In this document: one piece after another, positions 18,307 through 26,588 of the stretch
Position numbering within the stretch: the stretch's first letter is position 1
How the letters are laid out: the number at the start of each line of letters is the position of its first letter
Source of the DNA: Candidatus Kaiserbacteria bacterium RIFCSPLOWO2_12_FULL_50_10
Lineage (GTDB): Bacteria; Patescibacteriota; Minisyncoccia; Phycocordibacterales; UBA918
DNA: 33,351 bases
Direction: 5' to 3'
Assembly (NCBI GenBank): GCA_001783515.1
Contig: MFMN01000013.1
Span: 1 to 33,351, forward strand
Translations under genes and position numbers: made by a program
The notes under the pieces: model-generated
What the model saw: only the letters and a program-made list of their open reading frames with translations
What the model was told of the DNA's origin: nothing
Databases searched by the model: none

Positions 18307-19560
18307 ATGCGAGAAGGAGCAGAGAAGTCAGTTGTGGTGATTGGTGGTGGGCCAGCAGGGATGTTGGCGGCTATTACGGCGGCGCGTGCTGGCGCACAGG
18401 TGACGCTTCTTGAGAAAAATAAACGACTCGGCGAGAAGCTCCGTATTACGGGTGGTGGACGGTGCAATGTGACGAATAACACACAGGATGTTGCGAAGCT
18501 ACTCAAAAAATATGGCGATGCTGAACAATTTTTGTATGCGCCGTTTTCGCAGTTTGCGGTGGAGGATACGATTGCGTTTTTTACGGAGCTTGGCGTACCG
18601 TTTAAAGAAGAGGCGGAAGGAAGAATGTTTCCTTCGACAGAGCGCGCTGAAACAATTGCTGAAGCGCTTATCGCGGAGATGCAAAAATTGGGTGTAAAGA
18701 TTTATACGGGCGATGCGGTGCGCGGGTTTACTGTCGATCAGGACAAGATACTCTCTGCGCGCACCGCTTCTGGTGCAGTACATTCTGGGGGTGTCTTCAT
18801 TATCAGCACTGGCGGCACGTCGCGACCCGAAACGGGTTCAGAAGGTGATGCGCTCCCCTGGCTCGCTGAGCTGGGGCACACTATCGTGAAGCCGGACGTC
18901 ACCCTTGTACCCGTAAAGACGCGCGAGACATACACGCACGACATGAGCGGGCTCGCCTTCGAAGACGCAAAAGTTTCTGTCGTGCAAGGTGGCACAACAC
19001 TGCGAAAAGGGCGAGGAAAAATTCTCTTCACCCATTTTGGACTCAGTGGTCCGCTTATTTTGAATATGAGCAAAACCGTTGCGGAGGCACTTCGCGACGA
19101 TCCTGTCTCGCTCATCATCGACCTTTTCCCGAACGAAGACGACGGCGCGCTCGCCGCGCGCCTTCTTGCACATCTACAAACAAATCAAAACAAAACCCTC
19201 CGCAACACGCTCCGCACTTTTGTGCCACCGCTTCTCGCTTCGGCGCTTGCGACAAAGTTCGATATCAGCGAAACGGTGCGCGCCCAGGAATGCCCCCGCA
19301 CCCTGCGCGTCAATATTGTGCAGACACTCAAACGCATGACACTCTCCGTTACAGGCGTCCTCGGTGCAGAAAAATCCATCGTCTCCTCAGGCGGAGTGCC
19401 ACTCGAAGAAATAGACACGCGCACGATGCGCTCGAAAAAAGTAGAAAACCTCGCCATTATCGGCGACGTCCTCAACATCGACCGCCCCTCGGGCGGCTAC
19501 TCCCTCCAACTCTGCTGGACCACTGGCTACGTTGCAGGAAAATCTGTAGAGGTTATATAA
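18307..19560 (+). CDS. HI0933/YhiN-like FAD/NAD(P)-dependent flavoprotein
   Basis: VVVIGGGPAGMLAAITAARAGAQVTLLEKNKRLGEKLRITGGGRCNVTNN; C-terminal GDVLNIDRPSGGYSLQLCWTTGYVAG. Confidence 0.9.
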   Translation: MREGAEKSVVVIGGGPAGMLAAITAARAGAQVTLLEKNKRLGEKLRITGGGRCNVTNNTQDVAKLLKKYGDAEQFLYAPFSQFAVEDTIAFFTELGVPFKEEAEGRMFPSTERAETIAEALIAEMQKLGVKIYTGDAVRGFTVDQDKILSARTASGAVHSGGVFIISTGGTSRPETGSEGDALPWLAELGHTIVKPDVTLVPVKTRETYTHDMSGLAFEDAKVSVVQGGTTLRKGRGKILFTHFGLSGPLILNMSKTVAEALRDDPVSLIIDLFPNEDDGALAARLLAHLQTNQNKTLRNTLRTFVPPLLASALATKFDISETVRAQECPRTLRVNIVQTLKRMTLSVTGVLGAEKSIVSSGGVPLEEIDTRTMRSKKVENLAIIGDVLNIDRPSGGYSLQLCWTTGYVAGKSVEVI

Positions 19561-19620
19561 AATGGTTCTTCAGACTTTCGTGTGGGTGACAATTGAAAAA
19601 TTATATACACTTCACGAACT

Positions 19621-19800
19621 GTCATCCTCGTGATGTAGAGAGTAAACGAAGTACCCAAAGGGCATAAACTTCGCGGAGTATTACTCTCACATACACGGGG
19701 ATCCAGGATGAAAAGCAATAGTTCTAGAGCCTGGATCCCCGGGTTCTTAGAAAAGATACTACGCTATCGCTCCGTTATTTTCTAAAGCCCGAGGATGACA
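19621..19800. repeat. Repeat family B element: inverted units 19621-19706 and 19731-19800 around a 24-nt spacer
   Basis: GTCATCCTCG...CACGGGGATCCAG / CTGGATCCCCGGG...CCCGAGGATGAC; internal stems GAGAGTAA..TTACTCTC and TTAGAAAA..TTTTCTAA. Confidence 0.8.
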
Positions 19801-19928
19801 GATATTTAAGTTATTGGCTCTTCTAAGTTTCCTGTGGGTAACTTCATCTAAGGATACATCTCAAGCAATGGTTGCGTTTTGGTTTCAACAAACGAAGATG
19901 CCTATATTTGAAAGAATTGATCATTTTT

Positions 19929-20054
19929 CTGGATCCCTCCTGGATGACAAAATGAGGGAATAGTGTTTAAAATTAACAGATGGTTAAGATCGATTTTAAC
20001 TTCTAATTATTTTAAATAATTACACCCAAAGTTTGTCATCCAGGAGGGATCCAG
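19929..20054. repeat. Repeat family A element: two abutting inverted 63-bp units (19929-19991, 19992-20054)
   Basis: CTGGATCCCTCCTGGATGACAAA ... TTTGTCATCCAGGAGGGATCCAG; central GTTAAGATC|GATTTTAAC. Confidence 0.88.
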
Positions 20055-20195
20055 CGTTAGTGCGGTAAAATTTCGGTCTTGATCTGTTGTTTTTTATATC
20101 TACCCACATGAATGTTTGAATAGCCAAGTTATTTACATTTCTCTGACAGGTTTGCAATATTACTCATGCGAAACCTTGAAGAGCCAGTATTTTGG

Positions 20196-20666
20196 TTAGC
20201 GTTCAAAGTGGCAGGTATAGCCGTGAGGGTTCTTTTGGAGATAGTCTTGGTGTTCTTCCTCAGCAGAATTGTAGTTCTTGAGGGGCTCGAGAGTGGTTGT
20301 GACAGGGTTTTCCCACTTTCTTGATGCGTTGATTTCGGCAATTATTTTTTCTGCGGTTTGCTTTTGTTCACCGGTTACGTAGAAAATTACGGAACGGTAG
20401 GACGTGCCGGTATCGTTACCTTGTCTATCTTTTGTTGTTGGGTCGTGGATTTTGAAAAAGTAATGGAAGATGTTTTCGAGATTGGTGACACCTGTGTCGT
20501 AGGTTATTTTGAGTACCTCAGCATGGCCTGGGTGGTTTTCGTAGGTTGGATCTACGTTTTCTCCACCTGCATAGCCGACTTCAGTACCCGTAACGCCTGG
20601 TTGTTTACGGAATAATTCCTCCATCCCCCAAAAGCAACCGCCGCCGAGTGTGATTTCTTTGTGCAT
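20196..20666 (-). CDS. msrA: Peptide-methionine (S)-S-oxide reductase
   Basis: ITLGGGCFWGMEELFRKQPGVTGTEVGYAGG. Confidence 0.95.
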   Translation of the reverse strand: MHKEITLGGGCFWGMEELFRKQPGVTGTEVGYAGGENVDPTYENHPGHAEVLKITYDTGVTNLENIFHYFFKIHDPTTKDRQGNDTGTSYRSVIFYVTGEQKQTAEKIIAEINASRKWENPVTTTLEPLKNYNSAEEEHQDYLQKNPHGYTCHFER

Positions 20667-20667
20667 A

Positions 20668-21048
20668 TTATTTTAGTTCTAACGAAGTGCTGTTAATACA
20701 GTAGCGGTCGCAAACTTTGTCGCCTTTCATCGGGCCGTCAGGAAAGACGTGTCCGAGGTGCGCGCCGCAGGTAGCACATCTAACTTCTGTGCGACGAATT
20801 CCAAACTTCGTATCGTCATGAAGCGTTACGGCATCTTTGACGGCCGGATCGGTAAAGGACGGCCAACCCGTGCCGCTATCGAACTTTGTATCCGAAGAAA
20901 AGAGCGGCGCACCGCATACCGCACAGTTATACATGCCGTCCTTCTTTTCATCGACATACTTGCCACTAAACGCGCGTTCCGTGCCGCCTTCGCGCGCAAT
21001 GTGGTAGAGCTCGGGGTTCTCCAGCTCTAATTGTGTATCGGTTTTCAT
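20668..21048 (-). CDS. msrB: Peptide-methionine (R)-S-oxide reductase (start MKTDTQ; ORF-track start 21063 would lie upstream of the -10)
   Basis: CAVCGAPLFSSDTKFDSGTGWPSF...CATCGAHLGHVFPDGP...RYCINSTSL. Confidence 0.95.
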   Translation of the reverse strand: MKTDTQLELENPELYHIAREGGTERAFSGKYVDEKKDGMYNCAVCGAPLFSSDTKFDSGTGWPSFTDPAVKDAVTLHDDTKFGIRRTEVRCATCGAHLGHVFPDGPMKGDKVCDRYCINSTSLELK

Positions 21049-21095
21049 ACCGAAAGTATACACCTCGTTCTAGAAAAATATGCTAGACTTATCGC

Positions 21096-21413
21096 ATGAA
21101 AGGTACAACGTACGGCGAGCGTGTGGTGGAAATTGCACGAGCAATACCCGCAGGGCGGGTTGTAACCTATGGCGATATCTGCAAAGCGGCAGGCGGGGCG
21201 CCCATGGCGGCACAGGGTGTGAGCGGCATACTTGGTCGCGCGTATGAAAAGGGTATCACGGATATTCCGTGGCACCGTATTGTGTATGCAAACGGTAAGG
21301 TTTGGCTTAGTGAAGCGTACGCAGCAGAGCGGCTTCGTCTCTATAAAAAAGAGGGCATCGCGCTCGACAGCAAGAATCGCATTGTGAATTTCGAAGATAT
21401 TCGCGGATTTTGA
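21096..21413 (+). CDS. Alkyltransferase-like (ATL) protein: MGMT domain with active-site Cys replaced by Trp
   Basis: IPAGRVVTYGDICKAAGG...TDIPWHRIVYANGKV: PWHR instead of PCHR. Confidence 0.88.
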   Translation: MKGTTYGERVVEIARAIPAGRVVTYGDICKAAGGAPMAAQGVSGILGRAYEKGITDIPWHRIVYANGKVWLSEAYAAERLRLYKKEGIALDSKNRIVNFEDIRGF

Positions 21414-21452
21414 TTTGTATTGTTGTGCAAGATGCGGTATGGTGTGGGTTCT

Positions 21453-22931
21453 ATGCCACAGGGACTTATTATGTTTAAAGACGTGTCGTTTGAATACGAT
21501 GCGATGCGACCTATTTTGAAGGAGGTGAGTTTTTCCGTGCGTCGTGGTGCGAAGTTTGCGCTCATGGGGCAAAACGGCGCAGGGAAGAGCACGCTCTTTG
21601 GGCTTATTACCGGGAAGCATAAGCCGGACCTCGGAACTATTACGATTGATCCGCGCACGACGGTCGCGCTTTCGCGTCAGGTTATTCCGCGCGAGGAGCT
21701 CGAGCTCACGGTTCGCGACTTTTTCCAGAAGTGCTTCAAAGAGAAAGTGTATGACATCGACCCGCGAATTGATGAAGTGCTTGAGGTTGTGAATCTTGCC
21801 TTGCCAAAGGAAGACGAACGTGCGGCATTTAAAGACCGTATCGTGAAGTCGTTTTCAGGCGGGCAGCAAGCACGGCTTCTCCTTGCGAGCGCGCTTATTC
21901 AGAATGCTGATGTACTCCTCCTCGACGAACCGACCAACAACCTCGACGTTGAGGGGATTGTACACCTTACGAACTTCCTTCGTGAGTATCGCAAGACCGT
22001 GCTCGTGATTTCTCACGATGCCGAGTTCTTGAATGCCTTTACCACCGGTGTGCTCTACCTCGATGTGCACACGCATGTTATCGAGCAGTATGACGGCAAC
22101 TACAACGATGTGCTCAAGGATATTTCAGCACGCGTCGAACGCGAAAACCGTGCAAATGCACTTCTTGCAAAGGGAATCCAGGAAGACAAAGACAAGATTA
22201 ACTACTTCGCGCAAAAGGGTGGCAACATGCGTCTTCTTGCAAAGAAGCTTCGTGACCGTGTTGAAGAAGCCGAAGAAGAAAAAATCGTCGTACGAAAAGA
22301 AGATAGAACTATTCGTTCGTTTACGATTGAGGCGCAGAAAGATTTGCCTTCTGAAGTTCTTAAACTTACCTCGTACAAAGTAATTAAAAATCACGCGCCC
22401 AAAGAGGTTGCGTGCGACATGACGCTCCGTCGTGGACGCCACCTCCAGCTCGTCGGGCCGAACGGTATTGGCAAAACAACCCTCCTCGAGTCACTTGCCT
22501 CGGGGCATGCGAAAGGCGAGCAGATTACTGAAGGAGTAAAAATCGGCTACTATCGCCAAGACTTTTCGACACTTGATTTTGAGCAGACGGTCTATGATTG
22601 TCTTCTTGACGCCATGGAAGAACCGCATGACGAAAAACTCCGCGCATGTGCCGCAGGGTTCCTTATCGACAAGGAGCTCCTCAAATCAAAAATCGGTACG
22701 CTCTCAGAAGGACAAAAAGGACTCGTGGCCTTTGCGCAACTCACCCTCATGAAGCCAGGGCTGCTCATTCTCGACGAACCGACGAACCACATCAACTTCC
22801 GTCACATCCCCATCATCGCCGAAGCACTCCACAACTACGAAGGTGCGATGATTATCGTTAGTCACGTACCCGAATTCATCGAGCAAATTCGTATTGACGA
22901 AATCCTCGACCTTGCAAAGCCGAAGAAGTAG
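21453..22931 (+). CDS. ABC-F family ATPase (tandem ABC domains, no TM); exact start uncertain
   Basis: GQNGAGKSTLF / SFSGGQQARLLLASALIQNADVLLLDEPTNNLD and GPNGIGKTTLL / LSEGQKGLVAFAQLTLMKPGLLILDEPTNHIN. Confidence 0.92.
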   Translation: MPQGLIMFKDVSFEYDAMRPILKEVSFSVRRGAKFALMGQNGAGKSTLFGLITGKHKPDLGTITIDPRTTVALSRQVIPREELELTVRDFFQKCFKEKVYDIDPRIDEVLEVVNLALPKEDERAAFKDRIVKSFSGGQQARLLLASALIQNADVLLLDEPTNNLDVEGIVHLTNFLREYRKTVLVISHDAEFLNAFTTGVLYLDVHTHVIEQYDGNYNDVLKDISARVERENRANALLAKGIQEDKDKINYFAQKGGNMRLLAKKLRDRVEEAEEEKIVVRKEDRTIRSFTIEAQKDLPSEVLKLTSYKVIKNHAPKEVACDMTLRRGRHLQLVGPNGIGKTTLLESLASGHAKGEQITEGVKIGYYRQDFSTLDFEQTVYDCLLDAMEEPHDEKLRACAAGFLIDKELLKSKIGTLSEGQKGLVAFAQLTLMKPGLLILDEPTNHINFRHIPIIAEALHNYEGAMIIVSHVPEFIEQIRIDEILDLAKPKK

Positions 22932-22939
22932 AGAACTTC

Positions 22940-23070
22940 CTGGATCCCTCCTGGATGACAAAAGTGGCGAGTACTGCATAACATAAATAAGTAGTTAAAT
23001 CCGACTTGGATTTAACTACTTATTTATTTAAAGATATATACGTAACTTTTGTCATCCAGGAGGGATCCAG
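22940..23070. repeat. Repeat family A element: two inverted 63-bp units (22940-23002, 23008-23070) with 5-nt centre
   Basis: Perfect 26-bp terminal inverted repeats CTGGATCCCTCCTGGATGACAAAAGT and perfect 20-bp inner stem ATAAATAAGTAGTTAAATCC-GACTT-GGATTTAACTACTTATTTAT. Confidence 0.93.
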
Positions 23071-23073
23071 CTG

Positions 23074-24348
23074 CTACGCCATTTTCGCCATTTCTTCTCG
23101 CACAACCGCTGCATCATCCCACGGTTGCTTGGTATTGTTCGGTCCCATAATGAACGGATCGGTGCCTTTGCCGCTGATGAGGACGATGGCGTTTTCTGGG
23201 GCGTTTTTGAGCGCGGTGCTGATTGCTTCGCGGCGGTCGAGGATTGTCTCTACGGGTGCGTCTTTCGACATGCCAGTACGCATTTCTCGTAGAATCTTTT
23301 CAGGGTTTTCGTCGTAGGGGTCTTCGTTCGTGAGAATAATCTGATCACAATATTGCTCAGCAATACGTCCCATGGGGGGGCGCTTCCAGGTGTCGCGTCC
23401 GCCGCCAGTATTGCCAAGCACGCAGACTTTGTATTCCTTGGGGAATGCTTGATAGAGTTTCTCGAGTGAATCGGGGGTGTGTGCGTAGTCGACAACTGCA
23501 GTGACTTTTTTCGCTGCTCCTTCAGGCGAATGGATTTTTTCAACACGTCCACGAATCGGCGCTAGGTGCTCAAGTGCGTAAATGATTTTCTTTTGTGGCA
23601 CGCCATATGCCGAGGTGAGCGCAATTGCCGCGAGCATGTTGTAGACATTGAAGAGCCCCACAAGCGGCGCACGAATGGTGGTGCCATCAGCGATAATGCT
23701 CACGCTGTCGTTGTTGAGGTGATATCGTTCGACATCCTTCAGCGAGTAGGGGATCCGTTTTTCTACCTTCATGGCGAGAAACTTTGCGCCCTCGGCGTCG
23801 TCGCTGTTGGCAACCATGACGCGCGGGCGCTTCTTTGAACGAGCGAGCGCTTTTGCGAGAAGGAGTTTTGCGGCGACGTATTTTTCGTAGGAACCATGCG
23901 ATTCAATATGTTCAGGCGAAAGGTTCGTAAAGACAAGCGCGTCAAGGTCGATGAATTTGTGACGGAACTGTTTTGCGCCTTCGGAGGTCATTTCAAGAAT
24001 CGCAATCTCGCAACCAGCATCCGCCGCGTCACGCAAGAACTTATGCACGAAGAAACGCCCAGGAATCGTCATTTTGCGCAGATTCCGCTCTGAGTGGTCG
24101 CCTATTTTGAAACGAATGGTTGAAAGCACTGCAGTTCGTTTACCATCGGCTTCAAAAATAGCGTTAATAATCTCCGTGACCGACGACTTTCCTTTGGTGC
24201 CGGTAACGCCGATTACAATGAGCTCCTTTGACGGCATTCTATAGAAAGTTGCACCGAGTACCGCGAGCAGATAATGGTACGCCGGCTGAAAAAACCGAAA
24301 GACTGACTTCGGGATTATTTTTTTGAGGTGGTAGAATAGTGTTTCCAT
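23074..24348 (-). CDS. murE: Mur ligase, MurE-like (UDP-MurNAc-tripeptide synthetase family)
   Basis: VIGVTGTKGKSSVTEII, LEMTSEGAKQFRH, DYAHTPDSLEKL, TNEDPYDENPEKI, GKGTD. Confidence 0.88.
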   Translation of the reverse strand: METLFYHLKKIIPKSVFRFFQPAYHYLLAVLGATFYRMPSKELIVIGVTGTKGKSSVTEIINAIFEADGKRTAVLSTIRFKIGDHSERNLRKMTIPGRFFVHKFLRDAADAGCEIAILEMTSEGAKQFRHKFIDLDALVFTNLSPEHIESHGSYEKYVAAKLLLAKALARSKKRPRVMVANSDDAEGAKFLAMKVEKRIPYSLKDVERYHLNNDSVSIIADGTTIRAPLVGLFNVYNMLAAIALTSAYGVPQKKIIYALEHLAPIRGRVEKIHSPEGAAKKVTAVVDYAHTPDSLEKLYQAFPKEYKVCVLGNTGGGRDTWKRPPMGRIAEQYCDQIILTNEDPYDENPEKILREMRTGMSKDAPVETILDRREAISTALKNAPENAIVLISGKGTDPFIMGPNNTKQPWDDAAVVREEMAKMA

Positions 24349-24393
24349 GATTTATTTTTTTACTACAGCTCTGCTGTGGTAAAAAATTAAATT

Positions 24394-24544
24394 AGATTTA
24401 ACTTTTTACCACTCTAAAACTTTTTCCGTTACTTTTGTCATCCTGGAGGGATCCAGGCTGATAGGTTATTGCTCTAACTCCTGGATCCCGTCAGGATGAC
24501 AAAAGGGAAATGTAGTGATTAAAGATTACTTAGTAGTTAAATCC
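24394..24544. repeat. Repeat family A element in opposite arrangement: units 24394-24456 (+) and 24481-24544 (-), GGATCCAG ends facing inward around a 24-nt spacer
   Basis: ACTTTTGTCATCCTGGAGGGATCCAG ... CTGGATCCCGTCAGGATGACAAAAG ... TAGTTAAATCC. Confidence 0.88.
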
Positions 24545-24552
24545 ACGTCACG

Positions 24553-25134
24553 TTACTTCTTCCCAATCATCGCGAGCGTTACTCGCATTGCCACCTGCAT
24601 ATCTGCAATATCATTCGGTAATTCTCGTGCTGCATCCCGTGCCTCCTTTGGCGCATAGCCGAGCGCGATGAGCGCTTCAGCGACCTCGGTGCGAATATTC
24701 GTGGCGGCGTCGTTTTCGTCCGCGATATCGGCAATGTCGGTAATGTCGATCTTTCCCTTAAGTGCGAGCACAATTTTTTCGGCATTTTTCTTCGAGATAT
24801 CTGAGAGGCGTTCAAGGTATGATGGGTCTTCATTAAGAATCGCGCGCTTGAGGATAGTGAGCTGCGCCTGCTTCAAGAACTGCATAGCGCTCTTCGGGCC
24901 AACTTTCGGAATTTTCAGGAGAAGCTCAAACATGTCGAGTTCGGCGCGGTCCGAGAATCCAAAAAGGCTCATGGCGTCCTCACGCACGACCATATACGTG
25001 TGTAAAAAGAATTCTTCCCCTACAATTGGTAAAAAAGAAGGAAGCGTCGTAAGGCGATACCCGACGCCACAAACCTCAAGAAGCGTTGTTTCGCCCTCGT
25101 GCTGAGTAACCGTGCCACGGAGTGATCGTATCAT
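24553..25134 (-). CDS. ruvA: Holliday junction DNA helicase subunit RuvA
   Basis: MIRSLRGTVTQHEGETTLLEVCGVGYRL...LLKIPKVGPKSAMQFL...ALIALGYAPKEA. Confidence 0.92.
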   Translation of the reverse strand: MIRSLRGTVTQHEGETTLLEVCGVGYRLTTLPSFLPIVGEEFFLHTYMVVREDAMSLFGFSDRAELDMFELLLKIPKVGPKSAMQFLKQAQLTILKRAILNEDPSYLERLSDISKKNAEKIVLALKGKIDITDIADIADENDAATNIRTEVAEALIALGYAPKEARDAARELPNDIADMQVAMRVTLAMIGKK

Positions 25135-25227
25135 GGGGATATTCTACCACACCGAGCAGAAAGCCGCGTTGTTGCATTTTTGTCACTCATGATGTATAGT
25201 GCCGTCACTAACAAGTACAATATATAT

Positions 25228-25497
25228 ATGCCAATTACACGAGGAGCACGTAAAGCACACGAAGCATCGCTACGCAAGCGCGTTTTCAACATCCGCCGCA
25301 AGTCGGTTCTTCTCGACGCAACAAAGGGCGTCAAGAAGCTTGTATCCGCAGGCGACGCTGCTGGCGCACGTGCCGCACTCCCTGCAGCACAGAAGGCAAT
25401 TGATAAGGCGCTTAAGCGCGGCATCATCAAGCCAAACACTGCATCACGCAAAATCGCTCGCCTTGCTGCAGCCGCAAAGAAGGTTGTTGCAAAGTAA
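25228..25497 (+). CDS. rpsT: 30S ribosomal protein S20
   Basis: MPITRGARKAHEASLRKRVFNIRRKS...AIDKALKRGIIKPNTASRKIARLAAAAKK. Confidence 0.9.
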   Translation: MPITRGARKAHEASLRKRVFNIRRKSVLLDATKGVKKLVSAGDAAGARAALPAAQKAIDKALKRGIIKPNTASRKIARLAAAAKKVVAK

Positions 25498-25524
25498 CAA
25501 AAACGACCGGAGGGTCGTTTTTTT
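25498..25524 (+). terminator. Intrinsic terminator
   Basis: AAACGACC-ggag-GGTCGTTTTTTT. Confidence 0.85.
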
Positions 25525-25621
25525 GTGCTTGGAGCCTGTGCAGAGCTTGGCTTGCGTATCGGTGCCGCCTCAGGTAGAGTTGCTTTGCACTGATCTTTCA
25601 AACCCCTTAAGGAGAACTTGC

Positions 25622-26251
25622 ATGAAGCGTGGCATTTTTATTGTCATCGACGGCCTCGATGGCGCCGGGAAAACAACAGCGATTGAGCACCTCAAGAAGG
25701 TGTTCGCAGGCCGCGACGACGTCGTCTTCACTCGCGAGCCGGGCGGCACGCCCGAGGCAGAGGAGCTGCGTGAATTCTTTTTGCGCACTCGCGAACAGCC
25801 CCTCGAGAAAGCAACGGAAATTTTGCTCGTTGAGGCGGCACGTGCGGAACATCTTGCAAAAGTCATCGTGCCCGCCCTTCTTGACGAGAAGCTCGTCATT
25901 TGCGACCGCTTCGATGTCTCGACCTACGTGTACAACGTCCCCAAAGACGACACTTCGCTCGAGTCGCTCTTTCGAGAGACGAACAGACGTGTCGTCGGAA
26001 GTTCTGCTCCCGACTGCTACATCTTTTTGAACCTTCCACCCCATGTTTCCTTGGAGCGCTCGCGTGGACGTGGCGACGAAACACGTTTCGATGAAGCAAG
26101 TCTCGAGGCCTATTTTGAGCGCCGCACGCGGTACATGGACTTCTTCAATTTCGCCTTCAACAGCAATGTCAAAATCGTCGATGCCGAGCAAAGCATTGCG
26201 GCTGTCTGCGCAGAGGTGGAGCTGTGCGTCCTGAACTTCTGCAGGGAATAG
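25622..26251 (+). CDS. tmk: Thymidylate kinase
   Basis: GIFIVIDGLDGAGKTTAIEHL, FTREPGGTPEAEELR, VICDRFDVSTY; SD aaggag. Confidence 0.92.
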   Translation: MKRGIFIVIDGLDGAGKTTAIEHLKKVFAGRDDVVFTREPGGTPEAEELREFFLRTREQPLEKATEILLVEAARAEHLAKVIVPALLDEKLVICDRFDVSTYVYNVPKDDTSLESLFRETNRRVVGSSAPDCYIFLNLPPHVSLERSRGRGDETRFDEASLEAYFERRTRYMDFFNFAFNSNVKIVDAEQSIAAVCAEVELCVLNFCRE

Positions 26252-26269
26252 TCTATCGACCTTTTTTGC

Positions 26270-26296
26270 AAGCGCCTCAACCCGGGCGCTTTTTTC
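26270..26296 (+). terminator. Intrinsic terminator
   Basis: AAGCGCC...GGCGCTTTTTT. Confidence 0.7.
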
Positions 26297-26314
26297 TTGC
26301 TTGCGGCTACGGGC

Positions 26315-26342
26315 TTCACAAATTCAAGATTTTATGTATAAT
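26315..26342 (+). promoter_or_regulatory. tRNA promoter: TTCACA-16-TATAAT with TG extension
   Basis: TTCACA 26315-26320, tgTATAAT 26337-26342. Confidence 0.7.
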
Positions 26343-26392
26343 GCGGGGCACGAGAGGACCGAACGCCTTGAGCGCCTGTTTCCAATCGTAAT

Positions 26393-26464
26393 GCTCTCAT
26401 AGTTTAATGGATAGAATATAGGTTTGCGGTACCTGTGATCGTGGTTCGATTCCACGTGAGAGCA
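26393..26464 (+). tRNA. tRNA-Arg, anticodon GCG
   Basis: Acceptor GCTCTCA/TGAGAGC (7 bp), D arm GTTT-AATGGATA-GAAT, anticodon arm TAGGT-TTGCGGT-ACCTG, T arm CGTGG-TTCGATT-CCACG, discriminator A; Arg identity A20 and C35 present; CCA not encoded. Confidence 0.92.
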
Positions 26465-26471
26465 CAGTAAC

Positions 26472-26500
26472 AAAAGAGTCACGGTAACGTGACTCTTTTT
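26472..26500 (+). terminator. Intrinsic terminator after tRNA
   Basis: AAAAGAGTCACG-GTAA-CGTGACTCTTTTT. Confidence 0.88.
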
Positions 26501-26588
26501 GTCGGAGAGCAAAATCCAAAAAGAATTACAGGTTTTCTAGAGCTGATGGTATACTGCGGAGTATTCTAGTAGTTAAGTATTTTCAAAG

